64,000 nucleotides of DNA from Deinococcus sp. QL22 (GTDB lineage: Bacteria > Deinococcota > Deinococci > Deinococcales > Deinococcaceae), in the NCBI RefSeq assembly GCF_023370075.1, contig NZ_CP097150.1:124001-188000 (forward strand), read 5' to 3'. This document shows positions 7,447-14,979 of this stretch, one piece after another; within the stretch, counting starts at the first letter, position 1, and each line of letters opens with the position of its first letter. A model generated the notes under the pieces. It saw nothing but the letters and a program-made list of their open reading frames with translations. It searched no databases and was not told the DNA's origin. The position numbers and the translations under genes were made by a program.

Positions 7447-8076
7447 TTACGGCGTCTCCAGACTGCTGAGGTACACCCGCACGAGCTGCGCCAGTGAATC
7501 CACCCCTAGCTTTTCGAAGACGCTCGCGCGGTGTGTCTCCACTGTGCGTGCCGAGATGCCCAGGGTACGGGCGGCCTGTTTGTTGCTGGCTCCCTCCACG
7601 ATCAGGCGCAGCACCTCTCGTTCACGGCCTGTCAGTCCGGCCACGGCGTCCTGCGCTTCCTGCGTGACCAGTCGCCGTGACCTGCGGGCCAGATGGGTGC
7701 GAATCCCAAGCCCAATGGCCTCCAGCAGCGCCAATTCGTCTACAGGCTTGGTCAAAAATTCCACAGCCCCTGCCCGGAAGGCGCGTCGGCATACATCAAT
7801 GTCGCCGTGGCCGGTGATGACGATGACCGGCAGATCGATGCCTGCCTGCGTGAGGTGCTCCTGAAGCTGCAGGCCACTCACCTGCGGCATTCGCACATCG
7901 ACAATCAGGCAGCCGATGGCCTCCGGGTCAAGCGTTTGCAGGAACGCCTGGGCATTGGGGTAGTCGTGTACCTGAAGGCCCATGGTGCCGATCAGGGTGG
8001 CGAGTGCGTCGCGTACGGCCTCGTCGTCGTCGACCAGGAACACAGCGGGTTCGGTCGGTAGAACGGAATCAAGCAT
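7447..8076 (-). CDS. FixJ/NarL-type response regulator
   Basis: 209 residues. The receiver domain (about 10-125) has the acidic pocket LVDDDE, phospho-acceptor D60 in CLIVDVRMP, the ITGHGD switch segment and the conserved lysine in EFLTKPVDE. A LuxR-type helix-turn-helix follows (LTGREREVLRLIVEG, NKQAARTLGISARTVETHR), as in FixJ, TtrR and StyR. It overlaps the kinase gene by eight bases (ATGCTTGA), so the two are co-translated and are almost certainly partners. Targets are unknown; the downstream secreted proteins are candidates. Confidence 0.9.
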   Translation of the reverse strand: MLDSVLPTEPAVFLVDDDEAVRDALATLIGTMGLQVHDYPNAQAFLQTLDPEAIGCLIVDVRMPQVSGLQLQEHLTQAGIDLPVIVITGHGDIDVCRRAFRAGAVEFLTKPVDELALLEAIGLGIRTHLARRSRRLVTQEAQDAVAGLTGREREVLRLIVEGASNKQAARTLGISARTVETHRASVFEKLGVDSLAQLVRVYLSSLETP

Positions 8077-9967
8077 AAGGCGCCTCCACGGCCAGTGGCA
8101 ACGTCACGGTAAAGACTGCGCCACCTGCAGGGCCGTTGTGTCCCCGCAGGTCGCCGCCCATGCCCTGCATCAGGGTATAGGACAGAGACAGGCCCAGTCC
8201 CAGTCCCGCAGGCTTGGTGGTGGTAAAGGGCGTAAACAGCCTCTCCTGCACTGCCGCGGTCAGACCCGGCCCGGTGTCCTGCACCTCCACGAGTGCGTTT
8301 CTTCCCTGATGACAGGCCAGGAGGCGCACCTCGGCTCCCGGCCTGTCCCGCGTGGCCTCGACCGCATTCCGCACCACATTGAGCAGCACCTGTTCCAAAT
8401 GAACAGGATCACCCCGCACCATCAGCGGCGCGGTGCCTGGCTGCACTACCAGCCTCACCCCCAGGCGCTCGGCCTCGTGGGCAATCAACATCTCTACGTT
8501 TTCCAGCACCTGGTGAACGTCCACGGGGCGAACCTCGGAAGGTGCGCGCCTCACCAGCGTTCGCAGGTGGGCGATGATGCTCGCGGCCCGTTTGGCCTGG
8601 GTCACCGTGGCCTCCACCGAGCGCCGCACCCGCGCCCCGTCCCACTGAGGATCGTCCCGATCAGAATCGTCCAGCAGCCGCAGCGCCGCTTGCCCGTGGC
8701 TCACGATGGCCGTGAGGGGCTGGTTGAGTTCGTGGGCCAGGCCCGCGCCCATCTCGCCCAGAGTCGACAGGCGGGTGACATGGGCCAGCGTCTCGGCATG
8801 CTCGCGCACCCGCCGCTCCCCTTCTTCCAGAGCGGCGACCACTCGTGACCGGAGCGGCCCCACATCGCGCAGCACCAGAACCCATCCGGCGGGAGGCTGA
8901 TTGCGGTCTTGTACGGGAGCCAGCGCCCCTTCCACCAGTCGCGCCGCCCCGCCAGCAACCAGCGAGACGCCTTCCGGCAGCGTCACCAGCCCAGGCTGAT
9001 TCCAGAACTCGTTGGGGTTGAAGGGCACCTGGTTCAGGGTGGCCCGGAAGTGCACGACCTCCCGCAGATCGCGGCCCGCAGTAAGTGGGTCGCCCAGCAG
9101 GGCGCGAGCGGCGGGGTTAGCCAGACGAACTCGGTGCAGTTCGTCGGTCACGATAAGGGCCTCGCTTACCGCGTGAAAGGCCCGTTCGGCACGGGCACGC
9201 TCGGTGTGTAAAGCCTGTTCGGCGTGCTGGGCCGCAGCGTGGGCCCGTTCCCGCCCTTCTGTCAGGCGCACCACCCCGGCAGCCGCCAGCGCCGAACACA
9301 GCGCGAACAGGGCCACGCCGGCCAGGGGCAGTTCAGCCCAGCCCAGGGGGTGCTCGCCCTCAAAGGTCAGCGGCTGGTCGGCACTGCCCAGCACTTTTTG
9401 CACGCTCAAGACGGGCAGCAGGCGGCTCACTTTACGCGTGCGCACGGCCTGCTCCACGAGCACCGGGCCGTTTCCAGGTCGGTGCAGGCGAAACCCTGAG
9501 GCCAGGTCGGTAAAGTCGTCCTCCCGAAACAGGCGGCGGACGTCCACCCAGACCCGCACGTCTCCCTGGGCCAGTGCATAGACCGCCGGGAACACGGGGT
9601 GCCAACGCAGGCCGCTGTCGTCTGGCTGGAGCGGCTCGGTGGGCAGGGTCATCCCCTGGGGCCCGACGCTCTGGCAGCCTGGTTGGCAGCGCTGGATTCC
9701 CGCGATCTGTGGGTACTGGGCCCGCATGGCGGCGGCGTACTGACCCAGCGCTGCGCCGGTCACTCCGGCCTGGGTCAGCGCCGTCATGCTGGCCAGCACT
9801 GCCTCCTGCTGCTCGCTGCGCTGCGAGAGTACCCGGTGCAAAATGCGCGCCCCAGTTTCAAACTGTGTCCGGGAAGCCCGCACTGCAGCGGCCGTCCAAG
9901 TCAGGGCGACCAGCACCACCACCAGGCCCCACAGCAGGAGGGCGGCGCGGCGCAGGGGGGTCGTCAT
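8069..9967 (-). CDS. Membrane sensor histidine kinase with PAS domain
   Basis: 632 residues from ATG 9967. There are two membrane helices (about 8-28 and 214-234) enclosing a periplasmic sensor of about 180 residues with a CQPGC cysteine pair (about 94-98), then a PAS-like domain (about 262-370), HisKA with the phospho-accepting H412 in GLAHELNQPLTAIV, and HATPase_c with VQDTGPGL and GLGLGLSLSYTL. The HELNQPL box is typical of FixL/DctB-like kinases. TACACT just upstream could be a -10 giving a leaderless message; no Shine-Dalgarno is evident. The signal is unknown; the cysteine pair and the HbpS-like neighbour make redox or haem sensing plausible. Confidence 0.88.
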   Translation of the reverse strand: MTTPLRRAALLLWGLVVVLVALTWTAAAVRASRTQFETGARILHRVLSQRSEQQEAVLASMTALTQAGVTGAALGQYAAAMRAQYPQIAGIQRCQPGCQSVGPQGMTLPTEPLQPDDSGLRWHPVFPAVYALAQGDVRVWVDVRRLFREDDFTDLASGFRLHRPGNGPVLVEQAVRTRKVSRLLPVLSVQKVLGSADQPLTFEGEHPLGWAELPLAGVALFALCSALAAAGVVRLTEGRERAHAAAQHAEQALHTERARAERAFHAVSEALIVTDELHRVRLANPAARALLGDPLTAGRDLREVVHFRATLNQVPFNPNEFWNQPGLVTLPEGVSLVAGGAARLVEGALAPVQDRNQPPAGWVLVLRDVGPLRSRVVAALEEGERRVREHAETLAHVTRLSTLGEMGAGLAHELNQPLTAIVSHGQAALRLLDDSDRDDPQWDGARVRRSVEATVTQAKRAASIIAHLRTLVRRAPSEVRPVDVHQVLENVEMLIAHEAERLGVRLVVQPGTAPLMVRGDPVHLEQVLLNVVRNAVEATRDRPGAEVRLLACHQGRNALVEVQDTGPGLTAAVQERLFTPFTTTKPAGLGLGLSLSYTLMQGMGGDLRGHNGPAGGAVFTVTLPLAVEAPYA

Positions 9968-10061
9968 CGTGGGGGTAGTGTACCGGAGGGCTGAAGGTGC
10001 AGCGGGTGCGCCAAGAAACAACGTTCAGCCCAGGGGAACGGGGGGCAGTGGAAACTGGACG

Positions 10062-10220
10062 GATTAGGCATAGGCATCGATCTGGTTGCCCACTCCCGCA
10101 GCGCAACTGCTCGGAGCGTGCGGCGCTTCAGAACTGCCGATGAACAAGAGGTTGCGGACCTACTGACCCTGCAGAGTGGCATTTGTTCACTCAATCAGAA
10201 CGGGGAGCGGCCTTCCAGAT
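10062..10220 (+). pseudogene. Possible vestige of a holo-ACP synthase (AcpS-like) N terminus
   Basis: A frame without a good start reads LGIGIDLVAHSR, close to the GIGIDLV opening of AcpS-type phosphopantetheinyl transferases. It continues RRFRTADEQEVADLL and reaches a stop at about 10218. The rest of the enzyme is absent. The match is short and may be chance. The rest of the gap 9968-10426 holds no gene I can support. Confidence 0.2.
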
Positions 10221-10426
10221 GAAGCTGTTGCTCGCCATCAGAAGGAGCGGTTTCCTGCTGGAGACCAATGGTCTTTTGCGTCTGTGTCAACGTTCGATAG
10301 CTTGAATCCTGAGGTAACGTCCATGACAGCAGGCTCGCCGTGTGTCAAAAAATCGGTTGCTCCTTGTGCTCAGTTTATTGGTGCTCTCCCTCAGGAGTTC
10401 ACATGACGCTGTTCATTTGATGATGT

Positions 10427-11101
10427 TCACTCGACGGCGTTCAATTGATTCTGCAAGCGTTCCAGACTACCCCGCCAATTTTGATGCAGCGCTCCCTTGG
10501 CCTCATGCCAACGCCGCTCCCGCACGGCATCAAGGAGGGCTGCATGTTCGGCCACCGAGGCGTGCCCGCGTGGCCCGGCGTCAAAGTACGCCAGTTCCAC
10601 TCGGCGCAGCTTGATCCGCAGTTGCCCCAACACGATTGCCAGTTCCCGGTTGCCCGCCCGCGCCAGCCACACGCCGTGAAACGCCTCATCGGCGGCCACT
10701 GCACCTCCGGCGTCTTGCCCTTCCAACGCCCGGCGCAGATCCTCGTTGGCTTGCGTCAGAAGGTGCAGGTCTTGCTCGGTCAGGGTGGGGGCGGCCATGT
10801 CCAGCGCCAGCACCTCTAGCGCCTCGATCAAGGGGTACAGTTCCGCCGCGCGTGTGAGATCCAGGGGAGCCACGCGAGTCCAGCGGTTGAGGGCCGTTTC
10901 CACCAGTCCCTCGTCTTCCAAGCGGCGCAGGGCCTCACGCACCGGGGTGCGGCTTACTCCCAGCCTGGCAGCGATGTCCTGATCGCGCAGGGCCTCACCA
11001 GGGGCGAGCACGCCCTGCACGATCCAATCCCGCAGACAGATGTAGGCTTCCTCACGGGCCAGTGTCCGGGGCAACGCCGAGGTGGCAAGGGGCAGGGGCA
11101 T
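10427..11101 (-). CDS. GntR/FadR-family transcriptional regulator
   Basis: 224 residues from ATG 11101 (MPLPLATSALPRTLAREEAY). The N-terminal winged helix-turn-helix (about 15-75) contains LRDQDIAARLGVSRTPVREA, the GntR signature. The all-helical FCD domain follows, with metal/ligand-type histidines in DEAFHGVWLARAG and SVAEHAALLDAV. Regulators of this group sense small carboxylates or amino acids. It is divergent from the M20 deacylase and DAP lyase genes and probably represses them through the palindrome in the shared 48-bp gap. Longer upstream starts overlap the operator and are unlikely. Confidence 0.88.
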   Translation of the reverse strand: MPLPLATSALPRTLAREEAYICLRDWIVQGVLAPGEALRDQDIAARLGVSRTPVREALRRLEDEGLVETALNRWTRVAPLDLTRAAELYPLIEALEVLALDMAAPTLTEQDLHLLTQANEDLRRALEGQDAGGAVAADEAFHGVWLARAGNRELAIVLGQLRIKLRRVELAYFDAGPRGHASVAEHAALLDAVRERRWHEAKGALHQNWRGSLERLQNQLNAVE

Positions 11102-11127
11102 CTTGCCTGTAGTATAGGTGCCAGACG

Positions 11128-11144
11128 TGATATGTAATATATCA
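11128..11144. promoter_or_regulatory. Inverted repeat in the GntR/M20 divergent gap, candidate GntR operator
   Basis: TGATATGTAATATATCA has perfect 6-bp arms (TGATAT and ATATCA) around GTAAT. It lies between two divergent genes whose start codons are only 48 bp apart. Size, AT content and position fit the operator of a FadR/VanR-type regulator controlling both directions. Binding is inferred. Confidence 0.55.
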
Positions 11145-11149
11145 GTGGG

Positions 11150-12289
11150 GTGAACTTGAAAACGTTGACGACATTGTTGGCCGATCTGGTGGGGTTGGAC
11201 TCTATCAACCCGGACCTGGTGCCGGATGGGGCGGGAGAAGCCCCTATCGCCCGGTACGTGAGCGACTGGGCGGGGGCGCAGGGTCTGGAGGCCCACTGGG
11301 TCGAGCCGGTGGACGGACGGCCCAGCGTGGTCGTGGTGGCGCGTGGCAGCGGGGGTGGGCGTTCCTTGATGTTGAATGGTCACCTCGATACCGTGGGCGT
11401 GGCGGGCATGACCGATCCCTTCAGCGCCCGAATCGAACACGGCCAATTGTTCGGGCGCGGCGCATACGACATGAAAGGGGGCCTGGCGGCCTGCTTGTGG
11501 GTGGCGGCTCAGGCCAAGCAGCTATCTCTGCGGGGCGACGTGATCGTGGCCTGCGTGGCCGACGAGGAGGCCGCCAGCTTGGGAATGCAGGCGGTGCTGG
11601 AACACTGGCACGCGGACGCCGCCATTGTCACCGAGCCGACGGGCCTCGACGTCTGTGTGGCCCACAAGGGCTTCGTGTGGGTAGAGGTGAAGGTGCAGGG
11701 CCGCGCCGCCCACGGCAGCCGCCCAGACCTCGGCGTAGACGCCATTGCCAAAGCGGGGCCGGTGCTGATGGGTGTGGAGGCCCTGGATAGGCACTTACGG
11801 GCGGGCCCAGGCCATCCACTTCTCGGCACCGGGTCTGTTCACCTGTCGCTGATTCGCGGCGGGCAGGAGATGAGCAGTTACCCCGACAGCTGCTTCGTGG
11901 GTTTGGAGCGCCGCACCGTGCCGGGCGAAACTCCTGAGAGTGCGGAGGCAGAGGTCGAGGCTCTTCTGAACGAGGCTCGCCAGCGCGATCCGGCCTTCCG
12001 GGCCTCGCACCGCGTGACGCTTGTGCGGAGTGCCTTTGAAGTTCCGCCGGAGACCGAGGTGGTTCGTCTCGTTCGGCGGTATGCCGGGCAGATTACAGGT
12101 GCAGAGCGCCGGGTATACGGCGAGACATTCTGGATGGACGCCGCCTTCCTGGGTGCGGCGGGGATCCCGACCGTGGTCTTCGGCGCGGGTGGCGGCGGAG
12201 CACATGCTACCGAGGAGTGGGCCGACCTGACCAGCGTGCAGCAGTGTGCGGATGTGCTGCTGGCGGTTGCGGGCGAGTTTTGTGCCTGA
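11150..12289 (+). CDS. M20-family metallo-deacylase (ArgE/DapE-like, YgeY-like)
   Basis: 379 residues from GTG 11150. Metal-binding and catalytic motifs of the M20 family are present: GHLDTV (H78, D80), GAYDMKGG (D107), VADEEAAS (E139/E140), TEPTG (E162) and a C-terminal histidine in GGGGAHATEEW. The family removes acyl groups from N-acylated amino acids. It lies 21 bp before a diaminopropionate ammonia-lyase gene, as ygeY lies beside ygeX in E. coli, so the substrate may be an N-acyl-2,3-diaminopropionate or related compound; this is inference. No clear Shine-Dalgarno is present, and the message may be nearly leaderless. Confidence 0.85.
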   Translation: MNLKTLTTLLADLVGLDSINPDLVPDGAGEAPIARYVSDWAGAQGLEAHWVEPVDGRPSVVVVARGSGGGRSLMLNGHLDTVGVAGMTDPFSARIEHGQLFGRGAYDMKGGLAACLWVAAQAKQLSLRGDVIVACVADEEAASLGMQAVLEHWHADAAIVTEPTGLDVCVAHKGFVWVEVKVQGRAAHGSRPDLGVDAIAKAGPVLMGVEALDRHLRAGPGHPLLGTGSVHLSLIRGGQEMSSYPDSCFVGLERRTVPGETPESAEAEVEALLNEARQRDPAFRASHRVTLVRSAFEVPPETEVVRLVRRYAGQITGAERRVYGETFWMDAAFLGAAGIPTVVFGAGGGGAHATEEWADLTSVQQCADVLLAVAGEFCA

Positions 12290-12310
12290 GCAAGTGAACA
12301 GGAGATCGCT

Positions 12311-13465
12311 ATGAAGCCAGCTGTTCAGGGGCATGAAGCGTTCCGCGTCGTGTACAACCCTTCGCCCGCCACCTTCCCGGCTTCCACCCGGAACCCAGAC
12401 CTGCTGGCCTTCCACCGCCGCTTGCCCGGTTACGCGCCCACTCCGCTCGTCTCTGCTCCAGAAGCCGCCCGGCACCTTGGCGTCAGGCAGGTGTGGGTCA
12501 AAGACGAGGCCAGCCGACTGGGCCTGCCCGCTTACAAAATCCTGGGGGCGTCATGGGCGACGTACCGGGCCGTCGAGGAGCGGTGCGGCCCTTTTAAGGA
12601 GTGGGCGACCCTCTCAGACCTGGCAGCGCAGCTTAGGCCCTCTTCCGGACTGACCGTGGTGGCCGCCACCGACGGCAATCACGGGCGGGCGGTGGCACGC
12701 ATGGCCCGCTGGCTGGGGCTGGAGGCCCACATCCTCGTGCCGCAGGACATGGTGGAGGTGCGCCGGGAGGCCATCGCCTCAGAGGGTGCGCGGGTCACGG
12801 TGGTCGAAGGCAGCTACGATGACGCGGTGGACGCCTCGGCCCGGCTATCCGGCGACGCTCACTTGGTCATCAGCGACACGGCCTGGGACGGCTACGAGCA
12901 GATTCCAGCCTGGGTGATCGAGGGCTACGCGACCATCTATGGGGAAATTGACGAGCAACTGCGGGCGCAGAGGGCCGCTCAGCCGGATCTGGTGGCCGTC
13001 CAGATCGGAGTGGGCTCGCTGGCGGCTTCGGTGGTGCAGCACTACCGCCGCCCCGGCAGCCTGACTCAAATCATCGGAGTGGAACCCACCCGTGCCGACT
13101 GCGTGCGGCGTTCGGTGGAGGCCGGGCATCTGGTCGAGGTGCCCGGCCCCCACGATTCGGTCATGTCCGGCCTGAATTGCGGGCGGCCTTCCCCAGTCGC
13201 CTGGCCGCTGGTTTCCGGGGGCATCGCCGCGTTCGTGGCTATCTCCGATGCCCGTACCGAAGATGCGATGCGGCTGCTGGCCCAGGACGGCGTGGTGTCC
13301 GGCGAGAGCGGGGCTGCGGGGTTGGGAGGGGTGACGCAGCTCCTGGAGTCCGCAGACCACTGGGGCTGCCTGGGGCTGAACGGTGCGAGCAGCGTCCTGG
13401 TGATCTCCACCGAGGGCGCGACGGATCCAGCAGCCTACGCCCGCATCGTGGGGGGCCATGACTGA
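12311..13465 (+). CDS. dpaL: Diaminopropionate ammonia-lyase-like PLP enzyme (DpaL/YgeX family)
   Basis: 384 residues with a fold-type II PLP architecture. K76 in LPAYKILGAS is the likely Schiff-base lysine. ATDGNHGRAVARMA and the glycine-rich QIGVGSLAAS phosphate loop are present, as are SDTAWDGYEQIPAWVIEGY and VMSGLNCGRPSPVAW, which are typical of diaminopropionate ammonia-lyases rather than threonine dehydratases. The expected reaction is 2,3-diaminopropionate to pyruvate plus two ammonia. AGGAG lies before ATG 12311. It forms an operon with the M20 deacylase under the divergent GntR regulator. D- or L-substrate preference cannot be read from sequence. Confidence 0.85.
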   Translation: MKPAVQGHEAFRVVYNPSPATFPASTRNPDLLAFHRRLPGYAPTPLVSAPEAARHLGVRQVWVKDEASRLGLPAYKILGASWATYRAVEERCGPFKEWATLSDLAAQLRPSSGLTVVAATDGNHGRAVARMARWLGLEAHILVPQDMVEVRREAIASEGARVTVVEGSYDDAVDASARLSGDAHLVISDTAWDGYEQIPAWVIEGYATIYGEIDEQLRAQRAAQPDLVAVQIGVGSLAASVVQHYRRPGSLTQIIGVEPTRADCVRRSVEAGHLVEVPGPHDSVMSGLNCGRPSPVAWPLVSGGIAAFVAISDARTEDAMRLLAQDGVVSGESGAAGLGGVTQLLESADHWGCLGLNGASSVLVISTEGATDPAAYARIVGGHD

Positions 13466-13645
13466 CCCCACCGGGCTGAACTTCCGAACCGATGTTCCTT
13501 GAAGAACAAAGAGATGGGTTCAGGGTGTGAGTGCCTGAGAAACTCGACTTCTTCCTCTTAAAGGGACTGGCCCGCTGATCTGACACTCTGCAATCGCTCC
13601 CAGCTCCAGACCAATCTTTCTGTGCCTTGAGGCCAAGAAGGCACC

Positions 13646-13795
13646 ATGTTTGATCCCTCCACTCTTCTTGCATTTCTCATCGCTGGCTTGGTACTCCACC
13701 TGATTTCTGGCGCACTCGTTCATACGCTGGCCGTTGCCGTTGGCCTATCCGCTCTGATCCTCTCTTCTTCGTTGGCCTTTGCGGCCATCCGATAG
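13646..13795 (+). pseudogene. Internally deleted LysE/RhtB-type exporter remnant
   Basis: A 49-residue frame begins MFDPSTLLAFLIAGLVLHLI, the opening of LysE/RhtB amino-acid exporters, then jumps to ALVHTLAVAVGLSALILSSS, which normally comes about 30 residues later. The frame is cut off by the IS5-like element inserted at 13793-13794. This looks like a gene with an internal deletion, later truncated by insertion. The downstream half is not found after the element. Recognition is from memory of the family pattern. Confidence 0.5.
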
Positions 13796-14588
13796 ACCTC
13801 TTGCGAACGTCATGACGGGCAAGTCCGGGTCAGATTGCAGAGCGCCGCGATGAGTTGAACCCGGAGGGCGAACCGCCGCCGATAGACACCCTTGAGCACA
13901 CGAAAAACCTTCATCCGGCGGATGACGTGTTCTCCGCCGGATGCGTGGTGATGGCGTGCCCGGGGGTACTCCACAGGCCCTGAGCCCCCACGTCCCCGAT
14001 CAGGGCCGTATCGTGGGGCAACCGCACGCCAGATGGACAACGCTTGGGATCATGAACCGCCCCAGCACCCGTGGCCGTGCCCAGGATGCGCTGCGTCACC
14101 GTGCAGATCAGCAGCTGGAACTTCAAGGTGTGCCGCTTTTTCTTGCCGCTGTCCCCGCGGCGCTGTTTTTCTGGCGCGTTCGCACGGTACTTCAGAAGCA
14201 TCGACGCGGGCGATGCTGTAGACGAGTGGCGCTTTCTGAAACACGCGTTTTCTGAGCATCTGGAACTGCGCCCGAGTGATCAAGGCCGCTTCCACGCGTT
14301 GCACGCCAGGCTCATGGCCGCTCCAGTCGTCACCCAGGTGTGCAACGGTTCGGGACTCGCGCCAGAATTCCAGGGTCATCAGGAGTTGTTCAGCCGCGCT
14401 GAGCGTGGCTGGGCGACCAGATGTCTTCTTCCGTCCTTCGCGGAGGGTCAGCACGGCTTCCATCTCGGCGAACGTTTCCGGGTACACCCCGGTGCGTCGA
14501 CGGAATTGCTTGCGGTTCATCTTCAGCGTGCGTGTCAGGCGGTCTCGCTCCACCCTGTGAGCTTAGCCCACGACTTTCGCAAGAGGTC
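13795..14588 (-). mobile_element. IS5-like element, copy A (defective)
   Basis: 794 bp with inverted ends GACCTCTTGCGAACGTC and, at the right, the complement of GACCTCTTGCGAAAGTC, flanked by TA on both sides (13793-13794 and 14589-14590). Copy B at 31496-32292 has the same ends. The two copies differ by roughly 17 substitutions and one 3-bp indel, so they are about 98% identical. The transposase inside is frameshifted at matching places in both, so neither copy is autonomous. It interrupts the LysE-type exporter remnant. Confidence 0.8.
13810..14553 (-). pseudogene. Frameshifted IS5/IS427-type transposase (copy A)
   Basis: Read on the minus strand, the N-terminal part MERDRLTRTLKMNRKQF with PETFAEMEAVL is in one frame. 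The DDE core appears in another (SGKKKRHTLKFQLLICT, RLPHDTALIGD) and the end in a third (GEHVIRRMKVFRVLKGVYRR, ALRVQLIAALCNL). The usual IDATEVPIERP segment survives as RVDASEVPCERA. Several frame changes and missing segments make this a dead transposase. Confidence 0.75.
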
Positions 14589-14979
14589 TAATAGAAACCG
14601 CAGTTCGCTGTCCTGCAAAGAAAAATGACTGGGGGCATCTTCGTGGTCTTGGCTGCACGCCTCGCTCTTGCCCCTGAATAACCGCGAAGGAGGGGCCAGA
14701 CGGAAACCGACTTGAATGCCCCATAGTGTGGGCTTGAAATTCGGGCGAACTGGCAAAGTTGACGACGATGGAGCTTCCAGCGGTGCTGTTTCAGGTTGTG
14801 GCGCAATGGAGCGCAGTCCGTATCATCCCCGCAGGCTGAAGCAGTGGTACGGCCAACTGGCCTGTTGAATGCTGATAGGGAAGCGGTGGCGGGCGTTGGG
14901 TCAGTCTCCAGCCCCACGCTACTGGTTGACCTGACAACACCTTTTGAAGAAAGGCAAATACTGTGTTGAAACGCAGGTG
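14589..14979. other. Gap between IS5-like copy A and the IS110 element
   Basis: About 390 bases. A long minus-strand frame exists (14588-14983) but has no recognised domain, no ribosome-binding site and an amino-acid mix expected of a chance frame. I see no gene, repeat or terminator here that I can support. Confidence 0.4.

Noticed and set aside
13810..14553. The IS5-like copy as a passenger gene of unknown function
   Set aside because: Fragments of an IS5/IS427 transposase are visible in three frames, so no intact gene is present.
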